Assembly (NCBI GenBank): GCA_903932145.1
Contig: CAIZFE010000100.1
Span: 48,031 to 112,030, forward strand
Direction: 5' to 3'
Origin: an uncultured Rhodopila sp.
GTDB taxonomy: Bacteria; Pseudomonadota; Alphaproteobacteria; Acetobacterales; Acetobacteraceae
DNA: 64,000 nt
Under the pieces are notes generated by a model. The model saw only the letters and a program-made list of their open reading frames with translations, made no database searches and had not been told where the DNA came from. Every line of letters starts with the position of its first letter. The first letter of the stretch is position 1. Both the position numbers and the translations under genes were made by a program. Shown here one piece after another: positions 36,929 to 46,081 of the stretch.

Positions 36929-37802
36929 GAATACACCGCCCAGACTGGGCCGCGGTCTGGCCGCATTGCTGGGTGAAGTCGCGGCGCGTCCCGAGGCCGA
37001 AAAAGGCATCTCGGTCAACACAATCCCGGTCGATCAGATCGACGCCAATCCATTCCAGCCGCGTTCGGATTTCAATCCGGAGGAACTGGAGAGCCTGGCC
37101 GAGTCCATCCGGGTTCAGGGCGTTCTACAGCCGATCATGGTCCGATCGCACCCGACGACACCTGACCGCTATCAGATCGTAGCGGGCGAGCGCCGGTTTC
37201 GCGCCGCCATGTTGGCGGGGTTGCACGACATCCCGGCGATGGTCCGCGACATGGACGACAGCGATGCCGCGGTGGTGGCGCTGGTTGAGAACTTGCAGCG
37301 GCAAGACCTGAATGCGATCGAAGAAGCCGAAGGCTATCAACGCCTGCTGGTGGATTTCGGTCTCACCCACGAAGCGCTCGGCTATGCCGTCAGCAAGTCG
37401 CGGAGCCATATTGGCAACACCGTCCGCTTGCTGCGTCTGCCGGAGCCGGTGCTGCGGGATGTGCGCTCCGGAGCTTTGTCGTCCGGGCATGCAAGGGCGC
37501 TGATCATCGCGCCTAACCCGGAAGCGTTGGCGGAACAGATCCTGAAGCGCGGGATGTCGGTGCGGCAAACCGAGGTGCTGGTGAACAACGCGGTCGCCTC
37601 GCGCGGCGCACCGCGTCCGACGGCGGCGAAGAAGCCCGATGTCGAGGATCTGGAACGCCGGGTGAGCGAGGCCGTGGGCAGCCGCGTCACGATCACCACG
37701 ACACGGAAGGGCGGCGGCGAGATTGCCATCCAATTCCGTGATTTCTATCAGCTCGAAGAGTTGATTGGCCGGTTGACCGCGGCGCACGAAAAGGTCGAAT
37801 AG
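36921..37802 (+). CDS. parB: Chromosome partitioning protein ParB
   Basis: ParB binds parS, slides as a CTP-dependent clamp and recruits ParA and SMC. The 293-residue protein starts with the ParA-stimulating LGRGLAALLGE. It has the CTP-binding N-domain (PRSDFNPEELESLAESI, IVAGERRFRAA with the GERR motif, ENLQRQDLNAIEEA) and a helix-turn-helix (LGYAVSKSRSHIGNTVRLL). The C-terminal dimer domain ends FYQLEELIGRL. ATG 36921 overlaps parA. No full parS site was found in the window. The pair lies ~18 kb from mnmG. Confidence 0.96.
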   Translation: MAKNTPPRLGRGLAALLGEVAARPEAEKGISVNTIPVDQIDANPFQPRSDFNPEELESLAESIRVQGVLQPIMVRSHPTTPDRYQIVAGERRFRAAMLAGLHDIPAMVRDMDDSDAAVVALVENLQRQDLNAIEEAEGYQRLLVDFGLTHEALGYAVSKSRSHIGNTVRLLRLPEPVLRDVRSGALSSGHARALIIAPNPEALAEQILKRGMSVRQTEVLVNNAVASRGAPRPTAAKKPDVEDLERRVSEAVGSRVTITTTRKGGGEIAIQFRDFYQLEELIGRLTAAHEKVE

Positions 37803-37852
37803 AATCAGGCGGCGGTCGGCGGAGAAATATTTTTCCTCAGACGGGGCTTACC

Positions 37853-37951
37853 ATCGTCACGGCCGGGCCAAGCCCGGCCATGACGAATGGGCAAATCCTT
37901 TCCGATCACCGCGTAAGTTGATGCCTATGCGGACAAGCCGGGCCATGACGG
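37853..37951. repeat. GGCCGGGC-type palindromic repeats after parB
   Basis: A hairpin (GTCACGGCCGGGC facing GCCCGGCCATGAC, 37857-37885) is followed by ATGGGCAAATCC, the inverse of the flank seen at 33667. A second half-unit (ACAAGCCGGGCCATGACGG) ends at 37951. The repeats lie between parB and a convergent hypothetical gene. Confidence 0.75.
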
Positions 37952-37952
37952 T

Positions 37953-38348
37953 TCAAAGCAACTTGCCGTGCAGAAAACCCAGCGCCGGTAGGGGCCGCCA
38001 CGATCGGGGCAGATCGGCGCGCCTGATTGGCTTCACGGAATAATGGGGTGGCGGTTGCGTGGTGTTGCGCAGGAAGTTGGCGTAGGCGCTGACCTGTTGC
38101 TCCCGCCATGCCCGATCCGCCAACGCCGCCAAGCGGCTGGTAAACACTTCGGCCACCCGGGTCGTTCGCCCGATCGAGGCAACCACGGCCCAAAGCGTGT
38201 CGTCGCGGTAGTGGGCGATGCTGACGGGTTCCACCATAACCCGAAGGCTGGCGTCCCTTTCGCCGAAAGGCAAGAGTCTTTCATCGGAGTCGATAACATG
38301 TTCGTTGCAGGGTCGCCCTCGACGCCGGTCCCGAGAGGGGGGTAGCAT
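37953..38348 (-). CDS. Hypothetical protein (possible)
   Basis: The minus strand encodes about 131 residues with a coding-like composition: ERLLPFGERDASLRVMVEPVS, then AHYRDDTLWAVVASIGRTTRVAEVF, REQQVSAYANFLRN and a Trp/Pro-rich end RSWRPLPALGFLHGKLL. I recognise no family. Without this gene the 570-nt gap between parB and the CaiB gene would hold only repeats. ATG 38348 would leave ~26 nt to the divergent CaiB start, with no clear ribosome site; ATG 38237 is the alternative. Confidence 0.45.
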   Translation of the reverse strand: MLPPSRDRRRGRPCNEHVIDSDERLLPFGERDASLRVMVEPVSIAHYRDDTLWAVVASIGRTTRVAEVFTSRLAALADRAWREQQVSAYANFLRNTTQPPPHYSVKPIRRADLPRSWRPLPALGFLHGKLL

Positions 38349-38374
38349 TTGCTCAATGAAATGGGGAAATGCCA

Positions 38375-39595
38375 ATGAGCGGAGAAAACTGCCTCGCCGG
38401 CCTGAAAATTCTGGATCTGACCCAGTTTGAAGCCGGCCCGTCCTGCACCGAGGCGTTGGCCTGGATGGGGGCCGATGTGGTGAAAGTGGAGAACCCACGC
38501 GTTGGCGACCCCGGCCGGGTGTCCGGCGGCAAGGCGCCTCACGACGCGCTGTATTTCCTGCAATACAACGCCAACAAGCGGTCAATGGCGATCAACCTGA
38601 AGGACCCGCGCGGTCTGGAACTGGTCAAGGAACTGGCCAAAAACGCCGACGTTATGATTGAGAATTTTGCCCCCGGCGCGATCGAGCGGCTCGGGCTCGG
38701 CTACGACGTGATCAAGGCGATCAATCCGGCGATCATTTTTTGTCAGGTCAAAGGGTTTGGCACCGGCAGTCCTTACGAGAAGAACCTGGCGTTCGACATG
38801 ATCGCCCAGGCCTGCGGCGGCCTGATGTCGGTGACGGGGGAGGAAGACGGCCCTCCCTGCAAGCCGGGCGCGACAATCGGCGATACCGGCACCGGCATGT
38901 TGATGGCGGTTTCTATCCTCGGGGCCTATGTCCGGCGTTTGCGGACAGGGCAGGGCGAGCATCTGCAGGTCGCGATGCAGGACGCCATTTTGCATTATAT
39001 CCGCAATGCCTTTGCTTACATGGAACGGACGGATGGCAAGGCGGCGCCTCGAGCCGGCTCGAAGACTGTGGGTGGCGGCAATCCACCGATCGGGGTGTAT
39101 CCGTGCAAGGGCGGCGGCCCGAACGACTACGTCTATATTTACACCAGCGCGGCTAATTCGGAGCATTGGACACGCCTGTTGAAGGTGATGGGCCGCGAGG
39201 ATCTGATCGGCGATGCCCGCTTCGCCAATCCTGCGGCACGCACCGAGCATCGGGAGGAAGTGGACCGGATCGTGTCGGAGTGGACGATCCAGCACGACAA
39301 ACACACCGCGATGGAGTTGGTCGGCAGTGCCACGATCCCGGCCGGGGCTGTGCTGGATACCCGGGAACTCGCCGACGATCCGACGTTCCTTCAACGCGGC
39401 ATTCGCCAGACCATGAAGCACCCCGAGGCCGGCGATTACGTCATGAGCGGCTGGCCGGTGCGCTTCGGCGGCCGTCCGCCGGAGGTTACGCCGGCACCGT
39501 TATTGGGCGAACATGGCGCGGAAGTGCTGGCGGAATGGCTGGGCTATGATGCCGGCAAGATCGCCGATCTGAAATCGAACGAGGTGGTGGTCTGA
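38375..39595 (+). CDS. CaiB/BaiF-type (class III) CoA-transferase
   Basis: This is a second class III CoA-transferase in the window, about 406 residues and only distantly similar to the one at 34791. It shows LAGLKILDLTQFEAGPSCTE, GADVVKVENPRVGD, NANKRSMAINLKDPRG and a candidate catalytic Asp in GATIGDTGTGMLMAVSILGA. ATG 38375 has GGGGA 7 nt upstream; ATG 38369 is too close to that site. The stop shares one base with the following enoyl-CoA hydratase gene, which suggests activation of an acid followed by hydration or isomerisation of its CoA ester, as in carnitine-like pathways. Confidence 0.92.
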   Translation: MSGENCLAGLKILDLTQFEAGPSCTEALAWMGADVVKVENPRVGDPGRVSGGKAPHDALYFLQYNANKRSMAINLKDPRGLELVKELAKNADVMIENFAPGAIERLGLGYDVIKAINPAIIFCQVKGFGTGSPYEKNLAFDMIAQACGGLMSVTGEEDGPPCKPGATIGDTGTGMLMAVSILGAYVRRLRTGQGEHLQVAMQDAILHYIRNAFAYMERTDGKAAPRAGSKTVGGGNPPIGVYPCKGGGPNDYVYIYTSAANSEHWTRLLKVMGREDLIGDARFANPAARTEHREEVDRIVSEWTIQHDKHTAMELVGSATIPAGAVLDTRELADDPTFLQRGIRQTMKHPEAGDYVMSGWPVRFGGRPPEVTPAPLLGEHGAEVLAEWLGYDAGKIADLKSNEVVV

Positions 39596-40371
39596 TGTCG
39601 TATCAATTTTGCACTGTTCAGGACGAAGGCCGCTTGCGGATCGTAACGTTGAACCGGCCGGAAGTTTTGAATGCGTTGCACGCCGACGCCAACGACGAAC
39701 TGGCTGCGGTATGGGACGATTTTGCGGCGCGGGACGATCTGTGGGTCGGGATTATCACCGGCGCCGGGGAGCGTGGGTTCTGCGCGGGCAACGACCTCAA
39801 GGTCCAGGCGGGCGGCAAGCGCCGGCCCAACGGGCCGATGGGTTTCGCCGGGATCTGCAATCGCTTCGATCTCAACAAGCCGATGATCGCCGCCGTAAAC
39901 GGGATGGCGATGGGCGGCGGGTTTGAGACAGCTTTGGCATGCGACATCATCATCGCGGCGGAGAATGCCATTTTCGCGCTGCCGGAACCGCGGGTTGGGC
40001 TGATTGCCGGAGCGGGTGGCGTGCACCGGCTGCCGCGCTCGATCCCGATCAAGCAGGCGATGGGCATGATCCTGACCGGCCGGCGCGTGCCGGCCCGGGA
40101 GGGTTTCGAAATGGGGTTTGTCACCGAGGTTGTGCCGGAGGGGCAGGCTTTGGAGGCCGCCAAACGGTGGGCCGGGATGATTCTGGAATGCTCCCCAAAA
40201 GCGGTGCGGGCATCGAAGCAGGCGTCGTATCGTGGCCTGGATGAACCGACGCTGGAGCAGGCGATGCGCACGGTCTATCCGGCGCAGCGGGAGAACATGG
40301 AAAGCCAGGATTACGTCGAAGGTCCCAAGGCCTTCGCTGAAAAGCGGAAGCCGAACTGGCAGAACCGGTAA
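39595..40371 (+). CDS. Enoyl-CoA hydratase/isomerase family protein
   Basis: This crotonase-fold protein of 258 residues has the oxyanion-hole segments GFCAGNDLKVQ and NGMAMGGGFETALACD, the following ALPEPRVGLIAGAGGVHRLPR (a catalytic Glu region), and a helical C-terminus. It is coupled to the upstream CaiB-type transferase by a TGATG overlap. Together they resemble a carnitine/crotonobetaine-type module, but no substrate-specific residue can be claimed. The gene is probably the last of its operon. Confidence 0.93.
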   Translation: MSYQFCTVQDEGRLRIVTLNRPEVLNALHADANDELAAVWDDFAARDDLWVGIITGAGERGFCAGNDLKVQAGGKRRPNGPMGFAGICNRFDLNKPMIAAVNGMAMGGGFETALACDIIIAAENAIFALPEPRVGLIAGAGGVHRLPRSIPIKQAMGMILTGRRVPAREGFEMGFVTEVVPEGQALEAAKRWAGMILECSPKAVRASKQASYRGLDEPTLEQAMRTVYPAQRENMESQDYVEGPKAFAEKRKPNWQNR

Positions 40372-40539
40372 ACGCGCCCGCCCGGGTGGGTTCGGGGGCG
40401 TCATGCTGGTCGGGGCCGTTTCAGATCCGACCACGTCCGCGACCGAGGGGGCGGAGACCGGCGCAGGCGCGAGTAAAATGTTGACGAGGCCCGCGACAAG
40501 CCGGATCATCGAACCATGAGGCATGGGGGCCGAGGCTTT

Positions 40540-41109
40540 ATGAAAACGACCAATGTTGACCGTCCTGGAACCAACCCGATGGCGCGTGCCATCTGGATCG
40601 CATTGATCGTCACCAGCGGTGTCGGCCTCAGCACGTTCTTTGCGTGCGCCACGCCGTTTGCCGCGCTCGCCACCGTGGCGGCCTTGAAGCTCGGGCGCCG
40701 GGACATGGTTTGTGTCGTCGGGCTGGTGTGGCTGGCCAATCAGGCGATCGGTTATGGAATCCTCGGTTACCCCTGGACCTGGGACAGCGCCGCGTGGGGA
40801 TTGGCCATCGGTCTGTCGTCCGCCGCGGCGATCGTCGCGGCCTGGAGTTTGTCCACGGTGCGTCCGGCCCCACTCGCCGTAACCCTGCCGTTCGTGGCGG
40901 CCTTAGCGGCGTTCGAGTTCGGCCTGTATCTCGCCGGTTTTGTGCTGCCGGGCAGCGACGGGGCATTCACCGCGGCGATCATTGGCCATGTGTTCCTGAT
41001 CAACGCCGTTTCTCTATGCGGTCTGATGGCGGCGTATCAGTTGGCGATGCTGGTCGGCTATCTGGCTGGTCAGCAGACGGATGCTGTCGACGGCGCGCCG
41101 GTTCGGTAA
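40540..41109 (+). CDS. Hypothetical multi-pass membrane protein
   Basis: About 189 residues with roughly six hydrophobic segments make this an inner-membrane protein of unknown function. Recognisable conserved-looking stretches are FFACATPFAALATVAAL, LVWLANQAIGYGILGYPWTWDSAAWG and GHVFLINAVSLCGLMAAYQ. Similar proteins seem to occur in other Alphaproteobacteria, but I do not know a function. ATG 40540 has GAGG just upstream and is preferred to the in-frame ATG at 40516. It converges with the RES toxin remnant, 8 nt away. Confidence 0.7.
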   Translation: MKTTNVDRPGTNPMARAIWIALIVTSGVGLSTFFACATPFAALATVAALKLGRRDMVCVVGLVWLANQAIGYGILGYPWTWDSAAWGLAIGLSSAAAIVAAWSLSTVRPAPLAVTLPFVAALAAFEFGLYLAGFVLPGSDGAFTAAIIGHVFLINAVSLCGLMAAYQLAMLVGYLAGQQTDAVDGAPVR

Positions 41110-41117
41110 AGTGCCGG

Positions 41118-41779
41118 TTAAACGGTCGTGGCCCGCCACTTTGGCGTCCCGTCCCGGGTGATTGTCCAGCAGGCGCCGGGCGAAACGTCCTGGACCACAT
41201 TCGGCTGAAACGCGACCAAACAGACGCCTCCCGGGTTTCTGACGGACGGATACGTCAATCCGCGAGACCCCTGTGCGATCAAGGTGCGCGCCAGGGACTG
41301 GCCATGCGGGTAGCCAACGTCCGGGTCCGGATGCAATTCATCAGGAATCGTCGACAGGCTCCGCAGATCGTGGAACCGGCCGATGAAGGAGGCATGCAGC
41401 GCGCGATATTGGACCTCATCATGAAAGTGTTTGATGTAGGCCAGTTCGCGCATTTTATGAAAAGCCACCTCACACAGGGCGGTTCTGTCGTCAAAAGCCG
41501 CATACCACGCACCGGATGTCTCTGGATTGAACCGGTTGCCGCCTTTCCTGCCGTACGTGAAAGCCGCGGAAATGAATGTCCGCCCCCACGCGTCGTAATC
41601 AGGGCCAACGGTCAGCGTCGGATTGACCAGTCTTTGCTGGTCAGCCCCTCGATCCTGGCCAGGATTTCCATCTCCTCGTCGCTATCGACCAGGGCGCGTA
41701 GCACGAGAGGCTTGTAGTAGGCGGTCGGGATCAGACGAACCGTCCTTTGTTGAGCGATTTCAGTGATTGGTACACTCAC
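41118..41779 (-). pseudogene. RES-domain toxin with frameshift
   Basis: Two minus-strand frames join into one RES-domain protein, the NAD-depleting or ADP-ribosylating toxin of Xre-RES modules. The first part (from GTG 41779) reads TVRLIPTAYYKPLVLRALVD and EEMEILARIEGLTSKDWS, then hits a stop. After the equivalent of one missing base near 41617 the frame resumes as NPTLTVGPDYDAWGRTFISA, GNRFNPETSGAWYAAFD, CEVAFHKMRELAY and YPSVRNPGG. The catalytic Arg, Glu and Ser regions are all present across the two frames. The start overlaps the antitoxin stop (GTGA). It is either a real inactivating mutation or a sequencing error. Confidence 0.85.
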
Positions 41780-42189
41780 ACGCCGCCCCGGACGGCATCG
41801 ACATAGTCGCGGGTGGCAAGAATGGCCGGCAGACCGCCCTTCATCATATTCTCAACCGGAGTATCGCCCTGAAACAAAGGCCCCCGGTTGCGCATCTTCG
41901 GCCATTTGTCGGCCAGGTCGTCGCTGAAATAGAGGTGGAGCCCCTTATAAAGTCCCACGATGGCGCTGGCGCGGTGCCTCTGATCGAGGGTCATCGACCC
42001 ATCCCAACGCTGCGCTTTCATGCGGCTCCAGGTTCGGTCGGAGACTCCCGCCAGTCCCGCGGCCTCGGGGGCGGTCGATTTCCACGCCTGACAGACACGC
42101 ACGAGGGCCTTGACGGCCACCATGTCCGAACTGACGGCTGGCGGTTTGGCAGGGTCACTCAGGCGGGTCGTCTGTGCAATTGCAGTCAT
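41776..42189 (-). CDS. Xre/MbcA/ParS-type antitoxin
   Basis: This 137-residue protein is the antitoxin of a RES-Xre (COG5642-COG5654) pair. It has an N-terminal helix-turn-helix-like region (CQAWKSTAPEAAGLAGVSDRTWSRMK) and a C-terminal DUF2384/MbcA domain (DQRHRASAIVGLYKGLHLYF, LADKWPKMRNRGPLFQGDTPVENMMKGG). The domain's LF.G..P...M pattern is the toxin-blocking motif. It probably represses its own promoter. The downstream toxin is frameshifted. Repeat element copy 2 starts 88 nt upstream of its start codon. Confidence 0.9.
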   Translation of the reverse strand: MTAIAQTTRLSDPAKPPAVSSDMVAVKALVRVCQAWKSTAPEAAGLAGVSDRTWSRMKAQRWDGSMTLDQRHRASAIVGLYKGLHLYFSDDLADKWPKMRNRGPLFQGDTPVENMMKGGLPAILATRDYVDAVRGGV

Positions 42190-42276
42190 GTTACATGCCC
42201 AGAATTCGCCATGTGGCCAATATAGGATGCCATCTGGCGGATGTCATCCTGATCGCCTACCCGCACCACCGCATTT

Positions 42277-42660
42277 GAGCGTTCAACCAAGCCGGGGATC
42301 GCGTCCCGGGGCCGCTCGCCGCAAAGCGTTCTCCAACCCGGAGTGTCATGTCGTGATCAGAAAGCACTCAAGTTCTTAAGAATCAATGATATCAAGGATT
42401 AAAAATGATAAGATTCGAGACTGCACGCCGTTCGTGCGCCGGAGCGGTCGCAGGCGTTCGAACCTTGGTTATGCAGCCGGTCACCCCCGAATCTTATCAT
42501 TTTTAATCCTTGATATCATTGATTCTTTGACCGGTAGATCGGCCAGATGCTGACCCTGCCCCGGGCGCCCGGGGGCTGTATGCGTCGGCGTTCGGTTGCC
42601 CGGCCTGCAGCGAGGTCAGATCGAAGGCGTTGTCCGGTCGGGGTTCGCCTGGATATTACC
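42277..42660. repeat. ~384-bp dispersed structured element, copy 2
   Basis: This is similar to 31360-31747. Its hairpin arms, 42378-42417 and 42488-42527, are a perfect 40-bp inverted repeat around a 70-nt loop that keeps GTTCGAAC (42456-42463) and the following CCTTGG and GCAGCCGG words. Sequence similarity to copy 1 continues ~100 nt left and ~130 nt right of the hairpin. The 756-nt gap between the antitoxin and the RND gene contains this element and the hairpins at 42743-42851, and no gene that I can support. Confidence 0.82.
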
Positions 42661-42742
42661 TCTCAGCGACCGTACCGGTTTGGTGGCGGGTGGCGGGTGG
42701 CGTCGCATCGTCATGACATGGACGCGGAGATCCAGAAAAGGC

Positions 42743-42851
42743 GTGGATGGCAGGCCTTCGCCTGCCATTCCACATTCGTTATGGCCCGGCTTGTCCGGGC
42801 CACCTGTGACTCGACGGTGCCGCAATAGGTGGCCCGGACAAGCCGGGCCAT
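42743..42851. repeat. Two adjacent palindromic repeats, both types
   Basis: The first hairpin (42743-42773) has the GTGGATGGCAGGC type seen at 3635-3725. The second has perfect 25-nt arms (42781-42805 and 42827-42851) of the GGCCCGGCTTGTCCGGGCC type, around a 21-nt loop. Both repeat types side by side suggest they travel or amplify independently of genes. Confidence 0.82.
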
Positions 42852-42945
42852 GACGATGAGGGGCGAGGAGAGTCGGCCTTAACGGCTGCTGGTATTACAA
42901 TCAGAACGGCCCCACACGTTCCGGCAGCTTCAACCGGCCTACCTG

Positions 42946-45900
42946 TCAATGGGGCTTCACCGGCCCGGCAAACCGCCGCTTCACCGACTCCCGAATCGAC
43001 TGGAACACGACGTACAGCATCGGAATCAGAAACACCCCGATCGAGCTTGCGACGATCATGCCCGCGAACACCGCCGTGCCGACCGCGCGCCGGCTCAGCA
43101 TGGCGGCACCCGTCGCCCAGACCAGCGGGATCAGCCCGAAGATGAACGCGATCGAGGTCATCAACACCGCTCGGATTCGCATCCTGGCCCCGAGCGACGC
43201 GGCATCGCGGATGGAAAGCCCCGATTCCCGCGCTTCCTTGGCGAACTCGACGATCAGAATGCCGTTCTTCGCGGCCAGCGCGATCAGCACGACCATGCCG
43301 ATCTGGGCATACAGATCCAGCGACAGCCCCGAGATCACCAGTCCGAAGAACGCCCCCAGCACGCCGACCGTCACGGACAGCAGCACGGGGATGGGGATCA
43401 TCCAGCTCTCATAGAGAGCCACCAGGAACAGGTAGGCGAACAGCACCGCCAGGGCGAGAATGGACCCGGTCTGGCCGGATGCCTCGCGTTCCTGAAACGC
43501 CGTGCCGGTCCATTCATAGGCATAACCGGGCGGCAACGTGGTCTTCGACAACTGGTCCATTGCCAGCAGCGCCTCACCCGACGAAATGCCGGGTTTGGGG
43601 CTGCCGTTGATGGTGACGGAGCGATAGTTGTTGTAGCGGCTGATGACCTGCGGCCCGACCTGAACACGGACGTTGGCGATCGAGCGCAGCGGCACCATCT
43701 CGCCGCTCTTGTTGCGGACGTAGATCTTGTAGATCGCGGTCGGATCGCTGCGATCGACCGAATCGCCCTGGATGTTGACCTGCCACGTCCGCCCGAACAG
43801 ATTGAAATCGTTGACGTAAAAGCCACCCAACGTCGTCTGCAAAGCGTTGAACACGTCCGAGATCGCCAAGCCGAGGGCCTGCGCCTTCTCGCGGTCGATA
43901 TCCAGCCAGATCGATGGATTGGACGCTGTGAAGGTGGAGAACACCCGGTTCAGCTTCGGGTCCTGGTTGGCGGCCGCGACCATACCCTGCATCGCGCTCG
44001 CCATATCCTCGGGCGGCCGGCCTTCCAGGTTTTCCAACTGGTATTCGAAGCCGCCGCTGGTGGACAAGCCGATGATCGGCGGCAGGTTGAACGGGAACAC
44101 GATGGCGGATCGGATCTGCTGCGCCGCGCCGAATATCTGCCCGAGCACCGCTCGGACGCCATTTTGGGGTCCTTCGCGTTCGGCGAACGGCTTCAGTCGC
44201 GATACCAGGAATGCCGCGTTCGGCTGATTGCCGCCGTCGAGCAACGAAAATCCGACGATCGATAGCACAGCCTCAATCTGCGGCATCGGCCGGATCAGAT
44301 TTTCAACCTGCTCCACCACTGCGCGGGTGCGTTCCACCGAGGCACCGTCGGGAAGCTGGACTACGGTGAAAATGGCGCCCTGATCTTCTTCCGGCAGGAA
44401 GCCCGTGGGCGTGATCTGGCCCATCAGGAAAATCCCGACGCCGGCGGCGACGATGGCGAGGACGGACAGCGACGCAAGCCGCAACAGGCGGTTCACCACG
44501 CTGGAATACCCGTCTCGGACCTTATCGATGCCGCCCAGCATCCAGCCCACGGGACCGCGCGGCCGGTGGCCGCTGTGGCGCAGGAACAGGGCGCACAAGG
44601 CCGGCGACAGGGTCAGGGCGATGATCGCCGACAGCAGCATGGAAATGCTGATCGTCACCGCGAACTGGCGGAACAACGTGCCCGACAGGCCGGGAATGAA
44701 CGCGACCGGCACGAACACCGACAAAAGGACCAGAGAGATGGCGATGACCGGGCCGGTAATCTGGTTCATCGCCTTGATGGTGGCTTCGGTCGGAGACAGA
44801 TGAGGCTCCTCGGCCATCACCCGTTCGACGTTCTCCACCACGACGATCGCGTCATCCACCACGACGCCGATCCCCAGCACCATGGCGAGCAAGGAGATGG
44901 TGTTGGCGGAAAAGCCGAATGCCAGCAGGGCTGCAAAAGTGCCGATCAGGCTGACCGGGATCGCCACCATGGGAATGATCGTGGCGCGGACACTGCCGAG
45001 GAAAACGAACACGACCAGGACGACCAGTACGAACGCGATGGCCAGCGTTTTCACCACTTCGTCGATCGTGGAGGAAACGAATGAACTGCTGTCGTAAAAG
45101 ACGCGCGCCTTGATGCTCTCGGGGAACCGGACGGACAGGTCGGCCAGGGCTTTCGTCACACGCGCCGAGGTCTGCACCGCATTCGCGCCGGGGGCGAGGT
45201 AGATACCGATCGAAACCGCCGGGTTGCCATTCAGCCGGCTGAGCGTGTCGCTGTTCGCGGCGCCCAGTTCGGTCCGCGCTACATCGTGGACCCGCAGCAC
45301 TGATCCGTCAGGATTGGCGCGAATGACGATGTTGCCGAACTGCTCCGGCGTGGTCAGGCGTCCCTGGGTCTGCACGCTAAGCTGGAACTGGGTGGCGTCG
45401 CTGGTTGGCCGCGCGCCGACACGGCCGACGGCGGCCTGGACGTTCTGCGACTGAATGACCGCGATGATGTCGGCCGGAGCCAAATTCAGCGCCACCAGCC
45501 GGTCCATGTCGAACCAGATGCGCATCGAGTAGTCGAGGCGGCCGAACAAGGTCGCATCGCCGACGCCGGGGACGCGGATCAACCGGTCCAGCACATTGAT
45601 GGTGACATAGTTGCTGATGAACAGCGGGTCCTGCTTGCCGCCCTCACTGTAGAACTGCAAGAACTCCAGGATCGCGGCGGATTTCTTGCGCACCGTCAGG
45701 CCGTAGCGCTGCACTTCGGTCGGCAGGCGGGCGATCGCCTGTTGGACGCGGTTGTTGACGTTGACGGTGTCGATGTCCGGGTTCGTGCCCAACTCGAAAC
45801 TGACGCTCAGCGAGTAGCTGCCGTCGTTGGCGCTGTTGGACTTCATGTAGATCATCTTGTCCACGCCGACGACCGCCGCTTCGATCGTCTGGGCGACCGT

Positions 45901-46080
45901 CTGTTCGACCACGGCGGCGGAGGCGCCGGTAAACGTCGTTGAGACCGTGACTTGCGGCGGGACGATATCAGGGAACTGGGAGACCGGGATGCGCAGCAGC
46001 GACAGCGCACCCGCCAGCGTCACCAGGATGGCAATGACGACGGCGAGGCGAGGCCGCTCGACGAAGACCTTGGAGATCAT
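42946..46080 (-). CDS. RND efflux transporter permease (HAE1 family)
   Basis: This is the inner-membrane proton-antiport pump of a tripartite efflux system (AcrB/MexF type), 1044 residues. It has TM1 ([23 protein letters not shown]), the periplasmic porter start [19 protein letters not shown], the proton-relay Asp pair in [21 protein letters not shown] (TM4), and the second-half repeat. Hydrophobic and amphiphilic drugs are usual substrates. The adaptor gene lies 1 nt upstream on the same strand. No TolC-type outer-membrane factor or regulator is adjacent, so a channel encoded elsewhere is needed. Confidence 0.96.
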   Translation of the reverse strand: MISKVFVERPRLAVVIAILVTLAGALSLLRIPVSQFPDIVPPQVTVSTTFTGASAAVVEQTVAQTIEAAVVGVDKMIYMKSNSANDGSYSLSVSFELGTNPDIDTVNVNNRVQQAIARLPTEVQRYGLTVRKKSAAILEFLQFYSEGGKQDPLFISNYVTINVLDRLIRVPGVGDATLFGRLDYSMRIWFDMDRLVALNLAPADIIAVIQSQNVQAAVGRVGARPTSDATQFQLSVQTQGRLTTPEQFGNIVIRANPDGSVLRVHDVARTELGAANSDTLSRLNGNPAVSIGIYLAPGANAVQTSARVTKALADLSVRFPESIKARVFYDSSSFVSSTIDEVVKTLAIAFVLVVLVVFVFLGSVRATIIPMVAIPVSLIGTFAALLAFGFSANTISLLAMVLGIGVVVDDAIVVVENVERVMAEEPHLSPTEATIKAMNQITGPVIAISLVLLSVFVPVAFIPGLSGTLFRQFAVTISISMLLSAIIALTLSPALCALFLRHSGHRPRGPVGWMLGGIDKVRDGYSSVVNRLLRLASLSVLAIVAAGVGIFLMGQITPTGFLPEEDQGAIFTVVQLPDGASVERTRAVVEQVENLIRPMPQIEAVLSIVGFSLLDGGNQPNAAFLVSRLKPFAEREGPQNGVRAVLGQIFGAAQQIRSAIVFPFNLPPIIGLSTSGGFEYQLENLEGRPPEDMASAMQGMVAAANQDPKLNRVFSTFTASNPSIWLDIDREKAQALGLAISDVFNALQTTLGGFYVNDFNLFGRTWQVNIQGDSVDRSDPTAIYKIYVRNKSGEMVPLRSIANVRVQVGPQVISRYNNYRSVTINGSPKPGISSGEALLAMDQLSKTTLPPGYAYEWTGTAFQEREASGQTGSILALAVLFAYLFLVALYESWMIPIPVLLSVTVGVLGAFFGLVISGLSLDLYAQIGMVVLIALAAKNGILIVEFAKEARESGLSIRDAASLGARMRIRAVLMTSIAFIFGLIPLVWATGAAMLSRRAVGTAVFAGMIVASSIGVFLIPMLYVVFQSIRESVKRRFAGPVKPH

Positions 46081-46081
46081 G

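Noticed and set aside
40440..40465. CGGAGACCGGC word resembling a cobalamin-riboswitch B12 box before the membrane-protein gene
   Set aside because: The rest of the aptamer (the CCCGCAACTGT-like and GCCACTG-like parts) is missing, and the upstream space is coding sequence.
42418..42487. Possible CRISPR or group II intron at the repeat elements
   Set aside because: There are no regularly spaced direct repeats, no GUGYG start or domain V, and no reverse transcriptase or Cas gene.
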